A stretch of 64,000 nucleotides of DNA from Streptomyces sp. NBC_01549 (GCF_026339955.1 NZ_JAPEPW010000001.1:1798001-1862000); one strand, 5' to 3'; positions 52,849-60,847 are shown, counted from the stretch's first letter. Notes: generated by a model from the sequence alone, not told the origin. Made by a program: numbers and translations.

Positions 52849-53049
52849 ATGACCGCCCTTGCCCGCCCCACCAACGGCCGTATGATCGGCGGAGTGTGCG
52901 CAGCGCTGGCGCGGCGCTTCGGCACCTCCGCGACCACGATGCGTGTGATCTTCGTTCTTTCCTGCCTGCTCCCGGGCCCGCAGTTCCTGCTCTACATAGC
53001 GCTGTGGATCCTGTTCCCCTCCGAGGACAAGGCCCGCACGGCCTGGTAG
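52849..53049 (+). CDS. PspC-domain small membrane protein
   Basis: 66 residues: MTALARPTNGRMIGGVCAAL is the PspC start, followed by one hydrophobic segment (VIFVLSCLLPGPQFLLYIALWILFP as the helix-hairpin). ATG 52849 with GAAGGAG 5 nt upstream. PspC proteins take part in envelope-stress sensing; here it stands alone with no PspA or LiaF partner nearby. Confidence 0.9.
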   Translation: MTALARPTNGRMIGGVCAALARRFGTSATTMRVIFVLSCLLPGPQFLLYIALWILFPSEDKARTAW

Positions 53050-53063
53050 GCCCCGGCACACGT

Positions 53064-53095
53064 GTGGGGCGCACCCTCATCGGGGTGCGCCCCAC
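53064..53095. terminator. terminator between convergent genes
   Basis: Perfect 13-bp stem GTGGGGCGCACCC with 6-nt loop, 14 nt after the PspC stop and 40 nt from the convergent gene's stop. Confidence 0.8.
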
Positions 53096-53135
53096 CGGCG
53101 TTCGTACAGGCGAAGGCCGAGCCAAGCGGAAGGTG

Positions 53136-53489
53136 TCAGCCGAGCGGCAGCCCGTTCAGCGGCAGACCGTGCGTCGGCAGGCCCTGAAGCGGCAGTCCGC
53201 CGAGCAGTCCGGCCACCGGCGCCGCCGGTCCGTCGGCGAGGAGCTTCGCAACGGCGGGCTGGGCCGCGGCCGCCCCCGCGCCGAGCGCTCCCTGCCCCTG
53301 GGTGACCGCTTCCCCCGCACCCGGGAGCGCCGCCGCGACGTTCTGCGCGGGCAGCGTCCGGGTGACGGTGTCCAGCGCCTGGGAGGCGTCCGGCACGGCC
53401 GGGGCGGCGTTCGCGGCGCCCGCGCCGACGGCGGCGAATGCGGCACCGAGAGCGGCGACGCCGAGGGTCTTGGCAGCAGACTGCTTCAT
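53136..53489 (-). CDS. small secreted Ala/Leu/Gly-rich protein
   Basis: 117 residues. Signal peptide to about residue 28 (GAGAANA), mature part rich in Ala/Pro/Gly/Leu with a terminal series of LPLxGLPxxG-like units (GLPLQGLPTHGLPLNGLPLG). ATG 53489 with AAGGAC about 10 nt upstream. Compositionally similar to 46641-47057; the two lie on either side of the afsQ/sigQ cluster. Function unknown. Confidence 0.72.
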   Translation of the reverse strand: MKQSAAKTLGVAALGAAFAAVGAGAANAAPAVPDASQALDTVTRTLPAQNVAAALPGAGEAVTQGQGALGAGAAAAQPAVAKLLADGPAAPVAGLLGGLPLQGLPTHGLPLNGLPLG

Positions 53490-53639
53490 ATTGAATGCGT
53501 CCTTGGATCCGTGTGACGGGGATGTGAGCGGTCCAAAAACGTAAACACGCAGAGCCACCGTCCGCAAACATCGAAAAGCAGCCGAGTCATGGAGAACAAG
53601 TGAAGACCCGGCCGCTTTTCGCTCCTCCGATCAGCCCTG

Positions 53640-54785
53640 TTACCCCAGGGAACCACTGGTGGAGGCGGTCTGCTGGAACAGCCATTCGGACTTGAGTTCT
53701 GCATATCCGGGCTTGATCACGTCATTGATCATCGCCAGCCGTTCATCGAAAGGAATGAATGCTGACTTCATAGCATTGACAGAGAACCACTGCATGTCGT
53801 CGAGCGAATAACCGAACGCGTCGACCAGGTGCTCGAATTCGCGCGACATGCTCGTCCCTGACATGAGCCGATTGTCCGTGTTCACGGTCGCCCGGAAGTG
53901 CAGGCGCCGCAGCAGACCGATCGGGTGCTCGGCGTAGGAGTCGGCGGCACCGGTCTGGAGGTTGGAGCTGGGGCACAGTTCCAGCGGGACGCGCTTGTCA
54001 CGGACGTACGAGGCCAGCCGTCCGAGCTTCACCGACCCGTCCGCCGCGACCTGGATGTCGTCGATGATCCGCACGCCGTGGCCGAGCCGGTCCGCGCCGC
54101 ACCACTGGAGCGCCTGCCAGATGGAAGGAAGCCCGAAGGCCTCGCCGGCGTGGATGGTGAAGTGGTTGTTCTCGCGCTTGAGGTACTCGAAGGCGTCGAG
54201 GTGACGGGTGGGCGGGAAGCCGGCCTCGGCGCCCGCGATGTCGAAGCCCACCACTCCCAAGTCGCGGTACCGGTTGGCCAGTTCGGCGATCTCCAGGGCG
54301 CGGGCCGCATGCCGCATGGCGGTGAGCAGGGCGCCCACCCGGATGCGGTGGCCGTTCTCCCGGGCGAGTCGCTCGCCTTTCCGGAAGCCCTCGTTGACCG
54401 CCTCGACGACCTCTTCGAGGGTGAGCCCGGACTCCAGGTGCTGTTCGGGCGCGTAGCGCACCTCGGCGTAGACGACCCCGTCCTCGGCGAGGTCCTCGGC
54501 GCACTCGGCGGCGACCCGCACCAGCGCCTCACGCGTCTGCATGACGGCACAGGTGTGGGCGAAGGTCTCCAGGTACCGTTCCAGCGACCCGGAGTCGGCA
54601 GCCTCGCGGAACCAGACGCCGAGTTTGTCGGGGTCGGTCTCGGGGAGCCCGGAGTAGCCGGATTCCTGGGCGAGTTCGACGATCGTCCCGGGACGCAGGC
54701 CCCCGTCGAGGTGATCGTGCAGCAGGACCTTGGGTGCCCGGCGGATCTGTTCCGAGCTCGGGGTGTTCTGGATCTGGCTCGTCAT
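53640..54785 (-). CDS. add: adenosine deaminase
   Basis: Deaminates adenosine and deoxyadenosine to inosine and deoxyinosine, which the purine nucleoside phosphorylase can then split. 381 residues: zinc motif HDHLDG, HAGEAFG with catalytic Glu, [14 protein letters not shown], and TVNTDN with the metal Asp. ATG 54785 has no ribosome site and is 6 nt after a TACAGT -10 box, so leaderless; the CTACGCGCGTAG palindrome lies just upstream. Confidence 0.95.
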   Translation of the reverse strand: MTSQIQNTPSSEQIRRAPKVLLHDHLDGGLRPGTIVELAQESGYSGLPETDPDKLGVWFREAADSGSLERYLETFAHTCAVMQTREALVRVAAECAEDLAEDGVVYAEVRYAPEQHLESGLTLEEVVEAVNEGFRKGERLARENGHRIRVGALLTAMRHAARALEIAELANRYRDLGVVGFDIAGAEAGFPPTRHLDAFEYLKRENNHFTIHAGEAFGLPSIWQALQWCGADRLGHGVRIIDDIQVAADGSVKLGRLASYVRDKRVPLELCPSSNLQTGAADSYAEHPIGLLRRLHFRATVNTDNRLMSGTSMSREFEHLVDAFGYSLDDMQWFSVNAMKSAFIPFDERLAMINDVIKPGYAELKSEWLFQQTASTSGSLG

Positions 54786-54801
54786 TTTCGCACTGTAGCC
54801 C

Positions 54802-54813
54802 CTACGCGCGTAG
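54802..54813. promoter_or_regulatory. CTACGCGCGTAG operator, add promoter
   Basis: Perfect 12-bp palindrome, 4 nt upstream of TACAGT (-10, minus strand), which is 6 nt from the add ATG. The third identical site beside a nucleoside gene in this window. Confidence 0.75.
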
Positions 54814-54897
54814 ATCTCCTGTCGTGCCGTCCGTCGATACGTAACGGTGACCCGGCGGACGGGTGGCGTACACCGTCACTTCTGACACTGTTCTGTC

Positions 54898-55659
54898 ATG
54901 GCACAGCAAGCGACGCCGGTTCGCAGGGCCCGGCTGGGGAGGGCGATCGGCCCGGAGCCGACGGGGGTCAGCGGCGTGGTTCTGCTGCTCCCGGGCGGCG
55001 ACGAGGTCTCCTCGCGCAGACCGTCCCCGATGTTGGCGACCGCCTCCGTACGCGCGCTCGGGCGCCGCCTCATGCGCGCGGGACGTACGGAAGGCCTGGC
55101 CACCCACGTCGTGCACTACCGCTTCCGCGGCTGGAACGGCGGCGAGGCGCATCTCGCCGGCGACGCGTCCTGGGCCGCCGACGAGGTGATACGCCGCTAC
55201 GGAGACGTGCCTGTGTGCCTCGCCGGAGTGGGCATGGGAGGGCGGGCGGCGCTGCGTGCGGCCGGGCACAGCGCCGTGAACTCCGTTCTGGCGCTCGCCC
55301 CCTGGCTGCCCGAGGACGATGTGGCGGCGCCACGCGAACCGGTGAAGCAGCTCACCGGACGGCGCGTGCTGATCGTGCACGGCACCAACGACGAGCGCAC
55401 CGACCCGGAGTTGTCCTTCCGGCTCGCGGCACGGGCCAAGAAGTCCAACCGGGACATCTGCCGGTTCGAGGTCCACTCCGACGGGCACGGGTTGCACCAG
55501 TACCGGTCCGAAGTGCACGCGCTGGCGGAGGACTTCGTGATGGGGGCGTTGTTCGGACACGGGGTGTCGCGCCCTCTGGAGGACGCGTTGGCCGCGCCGC
55601 CGCCGTTGGGGTTGCGGATGCCGCTTGCCTCCGGCTTCGGGAAGGCGTTGCGCCGATAG
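54898..55659 (+). CDS. alpha/beta-hydrolase-fold protein lacking the nucleophile Ser
   Basis: 253 residues with alpha/beta-hydrolase topology: GVVLLLPGGDE strand and oxyanion region, HYRFRGWNGG, then the nucleophile elbow, which reads GVGMGG (110-115) with Gly112 where Ser is expected. The acid loop VHGTNDERTDP and the His in SDGHGLHQY are kept. It therefore probably is not a serine hydrolase and may bind a ligand or use another mechanism. ATG 54898. Divergent from add. Confidence 0.82.
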   Translation: MAQQATPVRRARLGRAIGPEPTGVSGVVLLLPGGDEVSSRRPSPMLATASVRALGRRLMRAGRTEGLATHVVHYRFRGWNGGEAHLAGDASWAADEVIRRYGDVPVCLAGVGMGGRAALRAAGHSAVNSVLALAPWLPEDDVAAPREPVKQLTGRRVLIVHGTNDERTDPELSFRLAARAKKSNRDICRFEVHSDGHGLHQYRSEVHALAEDFVMGALFGHGVSRPLEDALAAPPPLGLRMPLASGFGKALRR

Positions 55660-55667
55660 GTCGTTCG

Positions 55668-55740
55668 CCGGCTGCGGGCTTGTGGGGGCTGGTCGCGCCC
55701 ACGCGGCGGAGCCGCATATGTCAGAGCCCCGCGCCCCTGA
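55668..55740. repeat. GC-rich intergenic repeat, exact inverted match to 17254-17293
   Basis: Contains a 40-base exact inverted copy (55682-55721) of 17254-17293 and the GTGGGGGCTGGTCGCGC core, in the gap between convergent hydrolase-fold and LysR genes. Confidence 0.75.
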
Positions 55741-55762
55741 GACAGCGGCACTGCTCGTGCCG

Positions 55763-56725
55763 TCAGTCAGGAAGGAGCCGTCCCCTTCGTGACAGTAGGA
55801 ACCTCTTGAAGGCTGCCACCGGCGGCGTGTCCGGGTGGCCGTCCAGCCAGGCCACGCCGATCTCGCGAACCGCTCGCGGGGCCGTGACCGTCAGTTCTAC
55901 GACTCCTGGGCGGGCCACGGCCGGCGGCGGCAGGAGGGCAACTCCGAGGCCGGCGGCCACCAGGCCCCGCAGGGTCTCGGCCTCCTCGCCCTCGAAGGCG
56001 ATCCGGGGCTTGAAGCCGGCCTCCTGGCAGAGGTCGTCGGTGATGCGGCGCATGCCGTAGCCGGGTTCGAGGGTCACGAAGGTCTCCTCGGCGGCCTCGG
56101 CGAGGCGGATGCGTTTGCGGGCGGCGAGGCGGTGGTCGGCCGGGACGACGAGCCTCAGCTTCTGTTCGTCGAGGAGGCGGCCCACCAGGTCGGGCGCGTC
56201 CGGCACCGGCGAGGTGAGGCACAGGTCCAGCTCGCCCGAGCGCAGCCCCTCCAGCATCGCCTCGCCGTAGTTCTGCACGAGGCTGAAGCGGACCCGCGGG
56301 TGATCGGCGCGGAAGGCGCGGATCAGGCCGGGGACGGTCTCCGACCCCATGGTGTGCAGGAAGCCGAACGCGACCTTGCCGGTGGCCGGGTCGGCGTCCG
56401 CGCGCACCTCCTCGGCGGCGCGCTCGATCTCGGCGAGGGCCCGTTCAACTGAAGAGAGGAACGTGCGGCCCGCGGGGGTGAGGGAGACCGTGCGGCCCCG
56501 GCGTGCGAACAGGTCGACACCCAGGTCCTGTTCGAGCCGGACCATGGCCCGCGAAAGGGTCGACTGGGGGACCCGCATCTCCTGCGCGGCACGCGTGACG
56601 TGCTCGGTGCGGGCGACCCCGGCGAAGTACGCCAGGCGCGGGGCGAGCACCCTCGACATGCCCGCGCTGTCTTCTGTGTCACTGGACGGTGACAGGTGAG
56701 CCTGTGACCTCTGCTGATGCGCCAT
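55763..56725 (-). CDS. LysR-family transcriptional regulator
   Basis: 320 residues: N-terminal winged HTH (LAYFAGVARTEHVTRAAQEM, PQSTLSRAMVRLEQDLGVDLFARRGR) and a LysR substrate-binding domain (GKVAFGFLHTMGSETVPGLI onward). Starts 30 residues later than many relatives, with a Ser/Gln-rich lead. ATG 56725 follows CATAAT by 7 nt, so probably leaderless. Divergent from an MFS transporter across 62 bp, the classic LysR arrangement, so it likely controls that gene. Confidence 0.92.
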   Translation of the reverse strand: MAHQQRSQAHLSPSSDTEDSAGMSRVLAPRLAYFAGVARTEHVTRAAQEMRVPQSTLSRAMVRLEQDLGVDLFARRGRTVSLTPAGRTFLSSVERALAEIERAAEEVRADADPATGKVAFGFLHTMGSETVPGLIRAFRADHPRVRFSLVQNYGEAMLEGLRSGELDLCLTSPVPDAPDLVGRLLDEQKLRLVVPADHRLAARKRIRLAEAAEETFVTLEPGYGMRRITDDLCQEAGFKPRIAFEGEEAETLRGLVAAGLGVALLPPPAVARPGVVELTVTAPRAVREIGVAWLDGHPDTPPVAAFKRFLLSRRGRLLPD

Positions 56726-56787
56726 GGGAACGATTATGGCGATTCCATGCATTGGACGGATGAGCGGCGCTTCTTTAGTTTCGAAGC

Positions 56788-58077
56788 ATGCCTTCCGCCA
56801 GTACCGGGGCGTCCACCACCGTGGCCGCCACCTCCTCCGTCACGTCCTCCGCCGCCACCGTCGATTCCCGTCTCACCCCGGGTGGGCCCGGCTACCGTCG
56901 GATGAGCTTCGCGCTCTTCCTCGCGGGTGTGGCGACCTTCGCGCTCCTCTATTCCACGCAGGCCCTCCTCCCCCTCGTCTCCACGGACTTCGGGGTCAGC
57001 GCGAGCGAGGCGAGCTGGACGGTGTCGGCGGCGACGGGTGCGCTGGCACTGTTCGTCCTCCCCATGAGTGCGCTGTCGGAGCGGTTCGGACGGCGTACGT
57101 TGATGACGGCGTCGCTGGCGGTCGCGGTGACGGTCGGCCTCCTGGTCCCCTTCGCCCCGTCGATCGGCGCCCTGGTCGTGCTGCGGGCGGTGCAGGGCGC
57201 TGCGCTGGCGGGCCTTCCGGCCTCCGCGACGGCCTATCTGGCGGAGGAGGTCCGCCCCAAGGCCCTGATCACGGCGATCGGCCTCTTCGTGGCGGGCAAC
57301 AGCGTCGGCGGGATGAGCGGCCGGGTCATCACCGGCTGGGTCGCGCAGGAGTGGGGCTGGCGGGTGGCCGTCGCCACGATCGGGATCATCGCGGTGGCCT
57401 GTGCGGTCGCCTTCCGGCTGCTGCTGCCCGCGCCGAAGCACTTCACGCCCGGCTCGCTGCGGCCGGGGGTACTGGCCCGTACGGTCCGTGACCACCTCGC
57501 GAACCCGCTGCTGCGTCGGCTGTACGCGATCGGCGCGCTGTTCATGATGGTGTTCGGCGGGGTCTACACGGTGATCGGCTATCGCCTGACCGAGGCCCCG
57601 TTCTCCCTCCCCCAGGGCATCATCGGCTCGATCTTCCTGGTGTATCTGGTCGGTACGGTGTCGGCGTCCACGGCGGGCAGGCTGGTCGCCCGCCTGGGGC
57701 GGCGCGGCTCCCTCTACCTGGCGGGCGGCACCACGACCTCCGGCCTGCTCCTCTCCCTGGTCGACTCCCTGCCCCTCGTCCTGCTCGGCCTGGTGCTGAT
57801 CACCGCGGGCTTCTTCGCGGGCCACGCGGTGGCGTCCTCGTCGGTCAGCCACACCGCCAAGCAGGGCCGCGCCCAGGCATCCGCCCTTTACCAGTCCGCG
57901 TACTACATCGGCTCCAGCGCGGGCAGCACGCTCGGCGCGATCGCCTTCCACGCGGGCGGTTGGGCCGGAACGGTGACGCTCGGCCTGTTCGCGGTCCTCG
58001 GCGTCGTCACGATCACGGTGTTCGGCTCCCACGCGGCCCGCACCCAGGCCCGACGCGAGCCGGCCCTGGCGCACTGA
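56788..58077 (+). CDS. MFS transporter (arabinose-efflux/YnfM-like)
   Basis: 429 residues, 12 membrane helices, with the MFS loop motif ALSERFGRRTLMTASL after helix 2 and a Ser/Thr-rich cytoplasmic start. QALLPLVSTDFGVSASEASWTVSAATGALAL is typical of the YnfM/AraJ-like efflux group. ATG 56788 lies 6 nt after TAGTTT, likely leaderless. Paired with the divergent LysR gene; the substrate is unknown. Confidence 0.92.
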   Translation: MPSASTGASTTVAATSSVTSSAATVDSRLTPGGPGYRRMSFALFLAGVATFALLYSTQALLPLVSTDFGVSASEASWTVSAATGALALFVLPMSALSERFGRRTLMTASLAVAVTVGLLVPFAPSIGALVVLRAVQGAALAGLPASATAYLAEEVRPKALITAIGLFVAGNSVGGMSGRVITGWVAQEWGWRVAVATIGIIAVACAVAFRLLLPAPKHFTPGSLRPGVLARTVRDHLANPLLRRLYAIGALFMMVFGGVYTVIGYRLTEAPFSLPQGIIGSIFLVYLVGTVSASTAGRLVARLGRRGSLYLAGGTTTSGLLLSLVDSLPLVLLGLVLITAGFFAGHAVASSSVSHTAKQGRAQASALYQSAYYIGSSAGSTLGAIAFHAGGWAGTVTLGLFAVLGVVTITVFGSHAARTQARREPALAH

Positions 58078-58118
58078 GCGTCCCAGCCGCTCCCACGTTC
58101 CCCCTGGTCGGACCCCGT

Positions 58119-58140
58119 TGTCAGTGGTGGCACCTAGCCT
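58119..58140 (+). promoter_or_regulatory. PafBC-type DNA-damage promoter of the second clamp
   Basis: TGTCAGTG (58119-58126), 8 nt, TAGCCT (58135-58140), 36 nt before the ATG. This is the form of the mycobacterial RecA-independent damage promoter (TGTCRGTG-N8-TANNNT). Confidence 0.75.
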
Positions 58141-58176
58141 CCACCCGGTCAACTGGCCCGAACAGGGGGATCTTTC

Positions 58177-59310
58177 ATGGAGTTCCGTGCCGATCGCGAC
58201 GACCTCGCCGAGGCGGTGGCCTGGGCGGCCCGCACCCTGCCCACCCGCTCGCCGGTACCGGTGCTGGGTGGGCTGCTTCTGGAGGCCGGGCCGCAGCGGC
58301 TGGGCATCTCGGGGTTCGACTTCGAAACGGCGGCGCGGATCGAGATCGATGTCGAGACGGGGGCCGGCGGTCGGATCCTCGTGCTGGGGCGCCGACTGCT
58401 GGACATCTGCCGGGTGCTGCCGCCGGGTCAGGTGAGCTGCGCGCTGGAGGGGACCCGGTTCACGGTGGAAGCGGGTGGCACCCGGTTCGGTCTGTCGACG
58501 CTGCCCAAGGACGAGTACCCGGCGCTCCCGGTGCGACCCGAGCCGTGCGGCAGCGTGGACGCCGCCGCGTTCGCGACCGCCGTGGCCCAGGTCGCCGTCG
58601 CGGCCGGGCGCGACGACACGCTGCCCGTCCTCACCGGCGTGCAGCTGCGGCTGTCCGGCGGGGAAATGACCCTCTCCGCGTCGGACCGCTACCGGTACGC
58701 CGTGCGCACCCTGGCCTGGAGTCCCGAGGCCCCCCTCGACAGCGTCGTGGAGGTCCTGCTGCCCGCGCGTCGGCTGCACGAGATCGCCCGTTCGCTGGCC
58801 CGCTCCGGTGACGTGCGCATCGGGCTCGATCCCGCGGGCGGTGGGATGATCGGCTTCGAGGGCGGGCCCATGCGGACGGCGGTGCGGCTGATGGAGGGGC
58901 GGCTGCCGCGGCACGGCTCGCTGTTCTCGGTGGCCGACGCCGCGGTCGCGGAGGTGGAGCGCGAGGCGCTGGCGGAGGCCGTGCGGCGCGTCGCCGTCGT
59001 CGCCGAGGTGAACAGTCCCGTACGGCTGGACTTCACCGGTGACGGCGAGGGATCCGTTCTGCTGCGCGCCGGATACGCCGACGACGTGGCCTCGCAGCGG
59101 CTGCCCGCGGCGCTGACCGGCACCGCGGAGATCTCGGTCGCCTTCAACCCGGCGTATCTGCTGGACGCCCTGAACTCCTTCGAGGAGCCGCGGGTACGGC
59201 TGGAGCTGCTGGGACCCGGGCAGCGGGCGCTGCTCAGCGGGGCCGGAGCCGGAGCCGAAACGGGCGATGCGTACCGGCATCTGCTCATGTCCGTGAAGCA
59301 ATTGGTCTGA
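58177..59310 (+). CDS. second DNA polymerase III beta sliding clamp (DnaN paralogue)
   Basis: 377 residues, the length of a full three-domain beta clamp. DnaN features along the chain: DDLAEAVAWAARTLPTRSPVPVLGGLLLEA, SGFDFETAARIEI, GLSTLPKDEYPALP, VLTGVQLRLSGGEMTLSASDRYRYAVR, and the C-terminal VAFNPAYLLDALNSF and LLMSVKQLV (canonical end is LMPVRL). It is far from an oriC-type gene set, so it is an additional clamp. ATG 58177 with AGGGGGA upstream. Its damage-type promoter suggests a role in repair synthesis. Confidence 0.9.
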   Translation: MEFRADRDDLAEAVAWAARTLPTRSPVPVLGGLLLEAGPQRLGISGFDFETAARIEIDVETGAGGRILVLGRRLLDICRVLPPGQVSCALEGTRFTVEAGGTRFGLSTLPKDEYPALPVRPEPCGSVDAAAFATAVAQVAVAAGRDDTLPVLTGVQLRLSGGEMTLSASDRYRYAVRTLAWSPEAPLDSVVEVLLPARRLHEIARSLARSGDVRIGLDPAGGGMIGFEGGPMRTAVRLMEGRLPRHGSLFSVADAAVAEVEREALAEAVRRVAVVAEVNSPVRLDFTGDGEGSVLLRAGYADDVASQRLPAALTGTAEISVAFNPAYLLDALNSFEEPRVRLELLGPGQRALLSGAGAGAETGDAYRHLLMSVKQLV

Positions 59311-59339
59311 GCCCCGCTTTTTCCCACTCCGGGGGTCAT

Positions 59340-59361
59340 TGTCAGTGGGCTGCGGTAGCTT
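59340..59361 (+). promoter_or_regulatory. PafBC-type DNA-damage promoter of the ECF sigma gene
   Basis: TGTCAGTG (59340-59347), 8 nt, TAGCTT (59356-59361), 61 nt before the ATG; same form and spacing as at 58119-58140. Confidence 0.72.
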
Positions 59362-59422
59362 CCGAAGTGCCGGCGCAGCGAGGCGACGGCGCGACGGGAA
59401 CGGCCACAGGGGCGGGTTGGCT

Positions 59423-60415
59423 ATGAGCGACGGTGCGACGACCACAGACCTGGACGTGCGGCTGGAGAAGCACCGGGTCGAGCTGACCGGGTACTGCTAT
59501 CGGATGCTCGGCTCCTCCTTCGAGGCCGAGGACGCGGTGCAGGACACGATGGTCCGCGCCTGGCGGAGCTACGACAAGTTCGAGGGCCGTTCCTCGATGC
59601 GGTCCTGGCTGTACCGGATCGCCACCAACGTGTGCCTCGACATGCTGAACGCGGGCAACCGGAGGGCTCGTCCGATGGATCTGAGCGGTCCCTCACCCCT
59701 GGCCCAGGCGGCGCTCGTCCCGCGCCCGGACAACACCTGGCTGGAGCCGATGCCCGACGCGCGCGTGCTGCCCACGGTCAGTGACCCGGCCGAGGCCGCG
59801 GTGGCCAAGGAGTCGGTGCGCCTCGCCTTCATGGCCGCCCTGCAGCAGCTGCCGCCCAAGCAACGCGCCGTGCTCATCCTGCGCGAGGTCCTCGCCTGGA
59901 AGGCGAGCGAGGTCGCCGAACTGCTCGGGACGACGGTCGCCTCGGTCAACAGCGCGCTGCAGCGGGCCCGCGCGACCCTCGCGGAGAGCGACAGCGCCGA
60001 GGCCGCCGCCGTCTGCGACCCGCTCGACGAGGAGCAGCGGAAGCTGCTCGAGCGCTATGTGGCCGCGTTCGAGGGGTACGACATGACGGCCCTGACCGCG
60101 CTGCTCCACGAGGACGCGATCATGACGATGCCGCCGTTCGACCTGTGGCTGCGCGGCACGGGCGACATCACCGGTTTCATGACGACCCTCGGCGCCTCCT
60201 GCGCGGGTTCGCGCCTGCTGCCGGTCGCGGTGAACGGTCTGCCGGGATTCGCGCACTACAAGCCGGATCCGGAGGAGGGCGGCTTCAGTGCCTGGGCGAT
60301 CCAGGCCCTGGAGATCTCAGACGGCCGCATCACCGGTTTCCACTGTTTCCTCGACACCAAGCGCTGGTTCCCGCTCTTCGGCCTCCCCCTCCACCTCGAA
60401 GCGGAGTCCGACTAG
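59423..60415 (+). CDS. ECF sigma factor with C-terminal SnoaL-like domain
   Basis: 330 residues. Sigma region 2 (LEKHRVELTGYCYRMLGSSFEAEDAVQDTMVRAWRSYDKFEG) and region 4 (LQQLPPKQRAVLILREVLAWKASEVAELLGTTVASVNSALQRA), then a SnoaL/NTF2-like domain (about 205-330; LLERYVAAFEGYDMTALTALLHEDAIMTMPPFD). This is the SigG/SigJ-type architecture, in which the extra domain replaces an anti-sigma factor. ATG 59423. The 3-prime end overlaps the convergent STAS gene by 99 nt. Confidence 0.92.
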   Translation: MSDGATTTDLDVRLEKHRVELTGYCYRMLGSSFEAEDAVQDTMVRAWRSYDKFEGRSSMRSWLYRIATNVCLDMLNAGNRRARPMDLSGPSPLAQAALVPRPDNTWLEPMPDARVLPTVSDPAEAAVAKESVRLAFMAALQQLPPKQRAVLILREVLAWKASEVAELLGTTVASVNSALQRARATLAESDSAEAAAVCDPLDEEQRKLLERYVAAFEGYDMTALTALLHEDAIMTMPPFDLWLRGTGDITGFMTTLGASCAGSRLLPVAVNGLPGFAHYKPDPEEGGFSAWAIQALEISDGRITGFHCFLDTKRWFPLFGLPLHLEAESD

Positions 60416-60703
60416 TTCGAGAAGCAGGAGGAGGGGTGGGGCCGCGGCGCGCAGGCGGATACGGCCCCCGGCCCGGCGGGCGGCGAGCTGCATCCTGGCC
60501 AGGACGTCGACGGTGGCCAGGCCGGGTGGGCCGAGCCCCGCGACGTCGCAGACGACGACCCCGGCCGCGGTCGACTCCAACCGTGCTCGCACGTCGTCGC
60601 AGAGGCTCGGCACCTGGTCACGGGTGAGGGGGCCGGGCAGCACGAGTACGGCGGGTGTCGTGGCGTCCACGGTCAGTAGACCGGCCGGGGGCACGGAACT
60701 CAT
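60317..60703 (-). CDS. STAS-domain protein (anti-sigma antagonist type)
   Basis: 128 residues. STAS fold: VLVLPGPLTRDQVPSLCDDVRARLES, VVVCDVAGLGPPGLATVDVLARMQLAARRAGGRIRL, LLLLELVGL. The usual phosphorylatable Ser/Thr after DVxxL is not obvious (PPGLATVD), so partner switching may not be standard. Its last 33 codons lie antisense to the 3-prime end of the sigma gene; the acidic tail EEREPALGVEETVE is of the kind seen in relatives, supporting the stop at 60317. Confidence 0.78.
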   Translation of the reverse strand: MSSVPPAGLLTVDATTPAVLVLPGPLTRDQVPSLCDDVRARLESTAAGVVVCDVAGLGPPGLATVDVLARMQLAARRAGGRIRLRAAAPPLLLLLELVGLRFEVEGEAEEREPALGVEETVETGDAAV

Positions 60704-60847
60704 CGGGGAGAGCAGACCCGTTCAAGGCGCGCGCCCGACAGGATCACATTGACCTGCGCCCCTCCCTCCCCAGAGGGTTGGGTGTATGCCCCATGAATCA
60801 GTGCCTCCCGCGATACCCCACGGCCTTCTCCACTCGAAGGGGGCGCC

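Noticed and set aside
56734..59445. A 903-codon minus-strand frame
   Set aside because: Runs antisense through an MFS gene and the clamp gene; Arg/Gln/His-rich with no motif.
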